Assembly: GCF_030068605.1 (NCBI RefSeq)
Contig: NZ_JASJOU010000001.1
Span: forward strand, 62,001 to 126,000
Reading direction: 5' to 3'
Source of the DNA: Xanthocytophaga agilis
Lineage (GTDB): Bacteria; Bacteroidota; Bacteroidia; Cytophagales; 172606-1
DNA length: 64,000 nt
The first letter of the stretch is position 1; every line of letters starts with the position of its first letter. Below are positions 10,000 to 18,700 of this stretch, in pieces. Below the pieces are notes generated by a model. It ran no database searches. It was not told where the DNA came from and saw nothing but the letters and a program-made list of their open reading frames with translations. The translations under genes and the position numbers were made by a program.

Positions 10000-10602
10000 T
10001 TGGAACCTAAACTTTACACTGATTCGTGGATACGTCAAGCCCAGCAAGGCAGCCAAGCGGACTTTAACCGGTTGGTGAAGTATTGGTATCCACGCATTTA
10101 CAACTTCACTTATAAATATTTTGCTGACCATGATATGGCTATGGACATTACCCAGCAAACGTTTATAACTGTTCATAAAAATCTTTCCGGACTTCAATCG
10201 GTTGAGCAATTTCGTAGTTGGTTGTATCGGATTGCTACCAATTGTTGTCATCAGGAGAGTAGAAAGCAGAAACGAAAAAAAATGTTTTCATTTAGTTTCT
10301 GGCAACGGGATTCTGATAATGACAAAGAAATCTCTATTGATGACAGATGGGTTGCTGAAGCAGATGTAGAGACAGAGCGAACAGAAGCAGCAGAATATGT
10401 CCTAAAAGCATTACATCAATTGCCTGCTGAACAACGTGTAGTTGTGATTATGAAAGAATATGAGGGATTAAAATTCAGAGAAATTGCTGCTGCATTGGAC
10501 GTATCCGAAAACACTGTTAAATCCAGAATGTATTATGGTCTGGAAAACATGCGGAAGCAATTGGAGAAATGGAAGGTAACCAAAGATATGATCTATTTCT
10601 AA
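10000..10602 (+). CDS. ECF RNA polymerase sigma factor
   Basis: A 200-residue sigma-70 family factor with region 2 (RLVKYWYPRIYNFTYKYF, then DITQQTFITVHKNL) and region 4 (LPAEQRVVVIMKEYEGL, then a helix-turn-helix with VSENTVKSRMY). It directs core RNA polymerase to a dedicated set of promoters. The start is TTG: an in-frame TGA lies 9 nt upstream and there is no ATG before region 2. It is followed 51 nt later by its likely anti-sigma factor, so activity is probably controlled by membrane sequestration. Not a FecI-type pair: no TonB receptor is adjacent. Confidence 0.9.
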   Translation: MEPKLYTDSWIRQAQQGSQADFNRLVKYWYPRIYNFTYKYFADHDMAMDITQQTFITVHKNLSGLQSVEQFRSWLYRIATNCCHQESRKQKRKKMFSFSFWQRDSDNDKEISIDDRWVAEADVETERTEAAEYVLKALHQLPAEQRVVVIMKEYEGLKFREIAAALDVSENTVKSRMYYGLENMRKQLEKWKVTKDMIYF

Positions 10603-10653
10603 AATACTCTAAAGCTACTATTCAGTAAGATTAAAAGTTGATAAATAAAGATT

Positions 10654-11496
10654 ATGAAAAGTGTTACTAAAAATACGCTGATTGCTTATTTGTATGGTGA
10701 GCTTGATGAAGCAGAAGCAGCTCAGGTAAAACAATATCTGGAAGAAAATGAGCCTGCGAGACAGGAGTGGGAGCGGTTGTCTGCTACCAGAGTGAAACTT
10801 CAGCAAGTAGAAGATGAGTCAATTGAAGAACCCATCTTTTGGAAACAGCAGAAAATACAAACAAAAACGTATGAAGGAAAATGGAAGAAATGGGCAGTAG
10901 CAGCTGCCATCTTTGTAGGAATACTATATAGTATTGCATGGATGAATATACGAATAAGCTTACACAACAATGAACTATCTATACGATTGGGAAAGGATAG
11001 TGAAACTAGTACAAAGGAAATGGTACCAACAAGTACATTGGCTTCGATTAATAAATCAGACACAGCAAAACTCTCACAGCTACATACTATAGCTAATGAT
11101 AGTGTTGCTCTCAAGCGAATTGCTTTATTAGAGCAAAAGCTGCAGCGTCAGATATATACTCTTCAGATGCAGCAATCTATATTGCAAAAGCATCATACAG
11201 GGTTGACATCTGAGCAGGTGGCTGGTCTGATGAATGATTTGCAACAGGAAAACTTCGAAACGATGCAGCAGCTTCTATCCTCTGCAGGGCAACAACAACA
11301 GCTATATTCTCAGCAATTGTTATCCCAGCTTACAGATTATCTGGCTACTCAACGCAAAGACGATCTGCAAAAGATTAATGCTGTCTTAAATAACATTGTA
11401 CAGAATACAGATCAGAAACAGCAACAGACAGATTTTCTATTGACTCAGGTAATCTCTAAATTAAACGAAGGTGAGAAAGACAAAGAAGCAAATTAA
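10654..11496 (+). CDS. putative membrane anti-sigma factor
   Basis: A 280-residue protein. Residues 1-60 (AYLYGELDEAEAAQVKQYL) resemble the short helical anti-sigma N-terminus, though without the zinc-binding HxxxCxxC. A membrane span lies near 88-105 (WAVAAAIFVGILYSIAW), followed by an extracytoplasmic domain that is largely glutamine-rich coiled coil (about 155-275). Position directly after the sigma factor supports the role: binding the factor and releasing it on an envelope signal. The coiled coil could be the sensor or could contact the secreted protein encoded next. Function is inferred from context. Confidence 0.7.
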   Translation: MKSVTKNTLIAYLYGELDEAEAAQVKQYLEENEPARQEWERLSATRVKLQQVEDESIEEPIFWKQQKIQTKTYEGKWKKWAVAAAIFVGILYSIAWMNIRISLHNNELSIRLGKDSETSTKEMVPTSTLASINKSDTAKLSQLHTIANDSVALKRIALLEQKLQRQIYTLQMQQSILQKHHTGLTSEQVAGLMNDLQQENFETMQQLLSSAGQQQQLYSQQLLSQLTDYLATQRKDDLQKINAVLNNIVQNTDQKQQQTDFLLTQVISKLNEGEKDKEAN

Positions 11497-11578
11497 ATGA
11501 TCTTGATACTCTTCTTATTGGGCGCCAGATAAGTGGAGTAAAAGAAGAATTATCAATTACAATATAAAAAACACTACT

Positions 11579-12982
11579 ATGCTATCATATACAAAAAATA
11601 TAACAAATAAGCTGCATCATATGCTGAAAATTACAGGATGTATCACAATGATTTTATACTCAGTTGTTGCACAGGCCCAGAAAGTAGCAGATACTACCCG
11701 TTTTCAACGCGATGAGGAGGTTCTGAGAACAGTTCTACTTGAATACTTTAAAGAAGCTAATCCTGATAAAAAATCACAGCGAGTAATAACACAAAACGGA
11801 GAAGTGCATTATTTTCCTGGATTTGGATTATTGATTTCTGCACCTACCTATACAAATTCTTTAGGAGTAAAAGTCATTAATGGTGATGCTTACTACTATA
11901 AATTTAATATGGATGAAGACGATGATAATGATGATGATACCAATAAAACGCCTTCCGCTATTAAGGTTATAGAAAAAGAACAGATTATAACAATTATGAA
12001 AGGATTTCTTAGTAGTTATGGAAATTTGTTTGGTTTTGTAAAGCCAGGAGAGAAGATATTCTTTTACTACGATAAGAGATATGACCAGGAGAGGAAGTAT
12101 AATTCTCAGGACAAAACAGCAAAACCTGAACGTATTTTGTTTGAGTTTACCCAGGAAGACACAAGATTGGCTGGTCAGGAACTGGCTGCTAAAACCAAAG
12201 TAAATATAGAACCTATTGATAAAACCAGTAAACCAGAATACGAGATAATGGGTAAGATCTTTACTAATCTCTTCGGAAATGGGTTTGATAAATCATTTGT
12301 TACAGCCGATAATAATTTTGTGTATTTCAATGGATTAGAAAAAAGTACTACAAAGGAGAGATATGAATTTTTTAAAGGATTAGGAGTAATTTATAACTTC
12401 TCTGTCAATTACAATAGAAGTTTAAAGCTTCATGGAGTTGCTACTATGAATACTAGTAGTGATGTCTGGTCAAATCACAAGAGTATGACCATTACCAGAC
12501 CTGCAATTGCTGGAAGTGGTACAGTTACAATAGTTTCAGAATCAGAAGAGGAAGTTACAACCTCTGCAAAATCTGAAAAAGGAAAAGCAAAGAATAAAAG
12601 TAAAAAAGAAGATAAATCTTTAGAACCTGTACAAGTTATGGGTACTACCGCTGCCAGTGAGAAGACCGGAAAAAACAAGGATACTCAGACAAGTGTACAA
12701 GACTATGCTAACTTTATTAATGAAGTAAAAGCATATATGATTGAATATGGTCGTACACTTCGGACGCTAGCTCCAACCGAACGACTTGTGGTGAATATTT
12801 CTATTAATACTTGGAACAAAGAAACTTTTCCACAAAAAGTAGAACTTTCAGTACCAAAAACGGTATTGGATGAATATGATAAACAAAGTTTAACTCTGGC
12901 AGAAGCAGTTAGTAAAGTCAGAGTTAGTGAACAAAAACATAAAGCCTCATCACATAATATTCAATATCAATGGTCTAAATAG
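11579..12982 (+). CDS. secreted protein of unknown function in sigma-factor locus
   Basis: A 467-residue protein with an export signal (KITGCITMILYSVVAQAQ). The proximal start could be this codon or the inner Met before LKITG. The mature part has a very acidic run near 115-125 (DEDDDNDDDT), a lysine/serine-rich low-complexity linker near 335-360, and a mixed alpha/beta C-terminus (EYGRTLRTLAPTERLVVNIS). There are no cysteine clusters or catalytic motifs I recognise. It follows the anti-sigma gene by 82 nt and is probably an envelope component regulated by, or signalling to, that pair. Confidence 0.65.
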   Translation: MLSYTKNITNKLHHMLKITGCITMILYSVVAQAQKVADTTRFQRDEEVLRTVLLEYFKEANPDKKSQRVITQNGEVHYFPGFGLLISAPTYTNSLGVKVINGDAYYYKFNMDEDDDNDDDTNKTPSAIKVIEKEQIITIMKGFLSSYGNLFGFVKPGEKIFFYYDKRYDQERKYNSQDKTAKPERILFEFTQEDTRLAGQELAAKTKVNIEPIDKTSKPEYEIMGKIFTNLFGNGFDKSFVTADNNFVYFNGLEKSTTKERYEFFKGLGVIYNFSVNYNRSLKLHGVATMNTSSDVWSNHKSMTITRPAIAGSGTVTIVSESEEEVTTSAKSEKGKAKNKSKKEDKSLEPVQVMGTTAASEKTGKNKDTQTSVQDYANFINEVKAYMIEYGRTLRTLAPTERLVVNISINTWNKETFPQKVELSVPKTVLDEYDKQSLTLAEAVSKVRVSEQKHKASSHNIQYQWSK

Positions 12983-13047
12983 AAAGATTAATAGTACCTT
13001 GGATCAGAAAGGCACAATGTTTTTGTAAATACTAAAAAGAACATATT

Positions 13048-13503
13048 ATGGAACTTACAGAATACAAAAAGCAAATTATCCAATCTTGTCGTAAAGCCTT
13101 AGAGGCTTCTGAACAGGTAGCTCAACAGACTATTGATCAGAGAATAACAGATGCTACAGAGAGCGATGAAGAAGGGTGGAGTGATAAATATGAATCAAAA
13201 GATGAAGAAATGATTGAGGATAGTCGCCAATTGGAACCACATATGGATTTTCTGCGTCAGGAACTCGTGCAGCTTGATAGCATCAATGAAGTAGGTATTA
13301 ATGCAGAAGTTGGTAAAGGGGCAGTAGTCATTACAGATTCCATTCATTTCTTTATTGGTGTAAGTATTCCATTTAAAGTAAATGGAGAGGATTTTATGGC
13401 TATTTCCACCAACGCTCCTATTTACTCAGTTATGAAAGGCAAAAAAGAAGGAGATACATTTAGTTTCAATGGAAAAAACTACAAGATAAAACAGTTGTTT
13501 TGA
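13048..13503 (+). CDS. GreA/GreB C-terminal-domain-like protein
   Basis: A 151-residue cytosolic protein. Residues 1-80 are a charged helical hairpin (KKQIIQSCRKALEASEQVAQQ) and the C-terminal half (GAVVITDSIHFFIGVSI, then YSVMKGKKEGDTFSFNG) follows the fold pattern of the GreA/GreB C-terminal domain. Such proteins bind in or near the RNA polymerase secondary channel. The acidic tip residues of true Gre factors are not clearly placed, so a transcript-cleavage role is not assured. It is last in the sigma-factor locus and ends at a very strong hairpin. Confidence 0.75.
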   Translation: MELTEYKKQIIQSCRKALEASEQVAQQTIDQRITDATESDEEGWSDKYESKDEEMIEDSRQLEPHMDFLRQELVQLDSINEVGINAEVGKGAVVITDSIHFFIGVSIPFKVNGEDFMAISTNAPIYSVMKGKKEGDTFSFNGKNYKIKQLF

Positions 13504-13510
13504 GCCTGAT

Positions 13511-13573
13511 ATACCAGAACAAACAAAAATACCCTGTCTGAATCAGTCAGGGTATTTTTGTTTGTTCTGGTAT
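13511..13573 (+). terminator. long perfect-stem terminator
   Basis: Arms 13511-13536 and 13548-13573 form a perfect 26-bp stem with an 11-nt loop, starting 8 nt after the stop of the GreA-like gene. The T-rich segment lies inside the 3' arm. It closes the sigma-factor locus. Confidence 0.8.
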
Positions 13574-14139
13574 TGAGTTAATGAGACAAATGTTTAAAAC
13601 GTAAGAAATTGATAATTGACAGAATATGCGAATACTATACATATGTAAGTTTATGTGATATATTTATATTATTTTGGGCTATTACTGGTTTGTATTACCT
13701 TATCGCGTCTAATTGTAATATAACTGATTGAAAGGTAATGTGTTGATTGATAGATACATAGTTTTTTGTTTGTAGAACTGATCTGAATTTATTGCACATG
13801 GGAGAAAAAAACATTTTATTGATTGTTAATCGTGAATAAACGATAATTAAATTTTCTTTACATCGGATAAAGGAAATTTTTTTGAATAAATATTACTGAA
13901 TTGATAAAAGGTTTTAATAGAATAGAGTGTATAAGTTATTAATGCTCAGTATATTATTGCATACTAAGCATTTTGCTGTAACGCAAGTACAAATAAAGAG
14001 TTACTATTTTTTATTATTACTCAGTTTTGTATCAATAAAGATTAGTTTTGAAAACTTAAAAAATAGTAGAGTCTTATTTTAAAAGAGGCAATACTAACTT
14101 GTGTGTAAATAAAATCACTGCTCCTTTAATTTTTATCAA
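13574..14139. other. AT-rich intergenic region without genes
   Basis: About 570 bp of very AT-rich DNA. A TAGTTTTG box at 14043-14050 matches the -7 consensus and a TTTG lies at 14026-14029, but the 13-bp spacing is too short for a standard promoter. No ORF or RNA gene is recognisable. Confidence 0.4.
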
Positions 14140-15666
14140 ATGAATAAACATTTACAGGCAATTATCCTTTCTTTTCTTTGTTTGCATACCATTGCGCAAA
14201 GTAATGTTAAAGATAGTTTGTTGGCATCCCTGAAAAGATCAGGGATTGAACAACGTAGCTTCATCCTCATGGAGTTAGCTGAATTATACCAAACTTCTGA
14301 TCCTGATTCATCCATCGTGCTGGCTAGAGAAGGCTTGGCTCTGGCTCGTCATATGAAGAATGCCGACAATATTGCTTTGAGTCTTTATCGGATAGGAGTT
14401 GCGCATCGGATGAAAGGAGAATATAAAAAGTCAGAAGAATATTTTCTGAAATCACTCGAAATCTGTAAGACCATAAACAATGAAAAACTAATCGCTGCAA
14501 ACTTAAACAGTATAGGCGTTGCCTATGTAGGGCTAGGGATATATAGTAAAGCACTGGAATTTTATCTACAGGCTTTGAAGAAAAGAGAAGAGGTACATGA
14601 TTGGAAAGGTGTTGCAGCCACTCTAAGTAACATTGGTATTGTTCATACACAACAGAAGAATTTTTCCAAAGCCTACAATTGTCATGCACAAGCATTAAAG
14701 ATACTTCATTCTATACCTGATTCTCATCAGGATGCAGCTACAGTCCTGGATAATTTTGCCTACTTATACAAAAAGCAGGGAAATAATGCAAAAGCATTGG
14801 AAACATATAATAAGATTTACAGTACATTCATGTTAGTAGGAGATAAGATAGGAGTACACTCTTGTTTATTGAATATGGCAGATATTTATTTGGAACAAGG
14901 TAATTCAATAAAGGCGTATGAATATTATTCTCAGGGATTACATATAGCCCAGGAACTAAATGCAAAAGATGCTATTGCTCAGGATTTGATTGGGTTATCG
15001 AGAGTTTATACTGTTACTGACAAACTTATTGACGGATTAGCTGCAGCAGATAAGGCTTTGGAATTGGCTAAAGAAAGTGGTGCAAAACAAATTGTTAAAG
15101 AGGCAAGCCTTATGTTATATAAGAAGCATAAAGAATTAAAAAACTATAATAAGGCTTTGTATTATTTTGAAGTGGCTCATGCTGTGGATGATAGTATTCT
15201 GGTGACAGAGAATGCCAAAGTTGGCTTTACCCTGCAAGCAAATTATGATCTGGAAAAAAAACATACCCAGATGGCATCAGTACATCAGATAGCGCAGAAA
15301 GCCTTGACTAAATATGCTCAGCAACATTACCTTTTTCTGGGAGTTTTATTGGGAATAGGGATAATTGTTTACTTGTTGATTCGTAACATTCTACAGGAAA
15401 GAAAGATAGATCAATTATTAGTGAAGCAAAAGATGTCAGAGTTAGCCTATCTGAACGCCCATAAGATACGAGGGCCAGTAGCTTCAATTCTTGGGTTGGT
15501 AACATTATATAACCGGGCTAATCTTGCTGATGATTTTAACCAGGTTGTTATCAGTCATATTGATACATCTGCAAAAGAACTGGATCGTATGATACATGAA
15601 GTAGCCAATAAGACTCAATTAGTATATCAAATGCATGAGCAGAATGGCGAGAAAATAGAATTGTAA
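14140..15666 (+). CDS. TPR membrane protein with histidine-kinase DHp helix but no ATPase domain
   Basis: A 508-residue protein with a signal peptide (residues 1-19), about eight tetratricopeptide repeats (30-360; AIALSLYRIGVAHRMKGEYK and similar), and one membrane span (393-415). A cytosolic tail follows with a HisKA-like H-box, AYLNAHKIRGPVASILGL (candidate His near 441). Bacteroidota TPR sensor kinases have this layout followed by a HATPase_c domain of about 120 residues. Here the protein stops roughly 50 residues after the H-box and a terminator follows at once, so the end is real. It may be a phosphoacceptor or dimerisation partner for another kinase, or degenerate. Confidence 0.8.
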   Translation: MNKHLQAIILSFLCLHTIAQSNVKDSLLASLKRSGIEQRSFILMELAELYQTSDPDSSIVLAREGLALARHMKNADNIALSLYRIGVAHRMKGEYKKSEEYFLKSLEICKTINNEKLIAANLNSIGVAYVGLGIYSKALEFYLQALKKREEVHDWKGVAATLSNIGIVHTQQKNFSKAYNCHAQALKILHSIPDSHQDAATVLDNFAYLYKKQGNNAKALETYNKIYSTFMLVGDKIGVHSCLLNMADIYLEQGNSIKAYEYYSQGLHIAQELNAKDAIAQDLIGLSRVYTVTDKLIDGLAAADKALELAKESGAKQIVKEASLMLYKKHKELKNYNKALYYFEVAHAVDDSILVTENAKVGFTLQANYDLEKKHTQMASVHQIAQKALTKYAQQHYLFLGVLLGIGIIVYLLIRNILQERKIDQLLVKQKMSELAYLNAHKIRGPVASILGLVTLYNRANLADDFNQVVISHIDTSAKELDRMIHEVANKTQLVYQMHEQNGEKIEL

Positions 15667-15674
15667 GTCACACA

Positions 15675-15720
15675 AAACGAGAAGGGCTTTATATCTTATA
15701 AAGCCCTTCTCGTTTATTTT
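15675..15720. terminator. bidirectional terminator between convergent genes
   Basis: A perfect 19-bp stem (15675-15693 / 15697-15715, AAACGAGAAGGGCTTTATA and complement) with a 3-nt loop and a T run on both strands. It lies between the TPR protein (+) and the subtilase (-). Confidence 0.85.
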
Positions 15721-15725
15721 TAAAG

Positions 15726-18700
15726 TTAGTTAACAATAATTCTTTTTACTAATTGCTGATTCTCTCCTGAAAAAACAATCAGATATAAACCTTTGCTGTA
15801 AGTACTGAAATCAAATTGAGATTCGTAAGGGATATTGGTAGTTTCATAGATTTTTGTTCCGGCAGAGTTATAGATCTGCATTTTTACTTTTTCTATTGTC
15901 AGCCCAAGACTACGAGTGATATTTACAAACGATGTTGTAGGATTAGGTGCAACTTTTATGGCATCTGTTAGTTGATGCATATTTCCAATAACTACAAGTT
16001 GTTTAGAAAGAGTATCAGAGTTTCCTACAGTATTGGTTACCTGTAAAGAGACTATATATGTACCTTGTTTTGTATAGGTATGTGAAGGATTTTGTTCTGT
16101 GCTGGTTGTACCATCTCCAAAATTCCATACCCATTTCACCGCATTGCTACTCGAATCTGTGATTTTTAACGTCTCATTCAGTGTCAGATCAAGTGTGTCT
16201 TTATTTAAAGAAAAGTTAGCTATATCTGTGCGAATAACTTGAATAGTATCTGAATATGTATCAATACAGCCATTAATATTGGTTACCTGTAAAGAGACTA
16301 TATATGTACCTTGTTTTGTATAGGTATGTGAAGGATTTTGTTCTGTGCTGGTTGTACCATCTCCAAAATTCCATACCCATTTCACCGCATTGCTACTCGA
16401 ATCTGTGATTTTTAACGTCTCATTCAGTGTCAGATCAAGTGTATCTTTATTGATAGAGAATCCTGCGTCAATTTGTAAGATTTTTATAGTTACAATAACA
16501 GGGTCACTCTCTACAATATAGTCGGATGCCGTAACATAAAAGATAGTATCATTATAGATCCGTCCAAGATTAAATGAAGTCCCAACAGCTAACAAGTCAA
16601 ACTTTGTTGAATATAGTCCATACACAGTTCCATTAGATGGCCTTAGTACAACCGAGTCCCCGGCACATATTGAAACTGGCTGAACTATCGGTTTAGGACT
16701 TAAAATTCCAGGGAAAACTTTTATTACCTGAGCAACACTATCCTGGCATCCTTTAGCATTTTCGCTTATTAGGGTTATTCGATAATCACCTTGTTTTGTA
16801 TAGGTATGTGAAGGATTTTGTTCTGTGCTGGTTGTACCATCTCCAAAATTCCATACCCATTTCACCGCATCTGAAGTCATATTGGTAATTTGCAGAACAT
16901 CCTTGTCTGCTATTCCCAATGAATCTTTATTTATTTTGAACCGTGATTCGAATATACTGACACTTACAGCTACAGGATCACTTTCGTAAAGAGAATCTGC
17001 ATTGGTTACAAAGAAGGTGGTATCTTGCTCCACATGGTCTATTTCCAGTTCGCTTCCTATGGAAAGTGCTTTTAATGTGCCATCTGCTTGTTTTTGGTAA
17101 AACTTAAATGTCTGACCAGGTGAGGGCGTAAGCATAACTTTTGTACCTCGACAGGTTGTCACATTGGCGATTACAGGTTTAGGACTACGATTGATTTCAA
17201 TAAATTTGGCTAAAGCCGCATCTGCACTTTTCTGTAAGTCAGCTAAATTATTACCACCTAGTATCGCAAATGCTACCACTACAGAATCTCCATCTGCCAG
17301 ATTTTCAATTTTTGCTGCCAGCATATGAGCAATATCATCAGTTGTGGTAGCTGTTTGGGCACGTCCAACACCACTGCTGATTGCCTGAAATTTTTCTGTG
17401 TTGGTAAAACCATCAAAGATGTTTATTCCTGATGTATTGTCAAAAGCATAATAATTAGGTGTTTGTTCTGTAAGCAATCTGACACCTGCATAAGGGAAAC
17501 TGCCTGTAGGGTTAAATGCATAACCTAATTTTCTGCCAGAGTCCCAGCCAGCCTGGTTTTGTTTACGGTTTCCTATTTCCCAATCTGCAAATATTCCAGT
17601 ATATAGAGAATCAAGTTTACTACCGCTCTTATTTGTTATTTTATATTCAACAATTACAAACTGATCATTAGGAGCATCTTTCCACGCATATGTCTGGTGT
17701 TGTATTTGAACTCCAATTCTATCCTCTTTATACCAGTTTTCCTGGATAATACCTCCTGTGAGAACATCTGTTAATTTATAGTCCTGAAAGTCTACATTAC
17801 GAACTGATTCAAAATGTTGATTGGTATTATATTCGACAGCTTCATTACGAATACAATCTGAGACATGGGTTTCGTCTGTGGCAATAATCAATCCTGCTTC
17901 AAACAAAAGTTGTTGATTCTGAACACGAATACCATTCCCCTTTGCCTGCTGATTGGCTGCAATCCCTGAACTCCAAAATGAATATGCATCTGAGAATCCT
18001 AATCTCCCATTACTGGTGGTAGTAATTTTGGTTTTATTGATATCTATATCCAGATAATCTGGATTAATAAATGTTGTCCATGAAAAACTTCTAGTATAAG
18101 AGCCATCTGTCACTGTTGCTGTAAATGTAACTTCTGTATTAGTAGGTACGTCACTACCAATTGTAATTTGGAATGGAGTTGTATTGGCAATACTGGCTCC
18201 AGTAGCTACAGGCCCGAAAGTGATTGTAGGATTGGATATAGTAATATAGGAAGAATTAGATGTCAAACTGATTTGAGCATTCGTTAAGGGTGATGCTACA
18301 TTTTTGATGTTTACAGTCAATTCATTTGTTATACCAGAAAGTAGATATGGTTGGTTTTTTGCATTTATACTACTAATCCCCGTAAGAGCTATTGCCTTGG
18401 TAACAGTAGCTGTCAAAGCTTTGTATACGTTAAGACGTCCACTACCCAACTTCCCGATGTATTCACTGTTACCTGTTAAATTATAAATGTCATCTGTAGT
18501 GGCAATTAAGCGTTGTGCTACTTCTGTAGCTGATAGCTCAGGATACATGGATCGAACCAGGGCTGCTGCTCCTGCTACAATTGGGCTTGAATAAGATGTA
18601 CCGCTATCATAACTATAAGAATTGCCATCTACTGGACTAATTATATCCTGTCCGGGAGCAGCCAGATCAACTTTGTCATTGAATGCTGATCCTCCTTGAG

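Noticed and set aside
15500-15725. Frameshift hiding a kinase ATPase domain after the H-box
   Set aside because: Only 59 bp separate the stop from the next gene's end, and a strong bidirectional terminator fills them. No N-box or G-box sequence is present in any frame.
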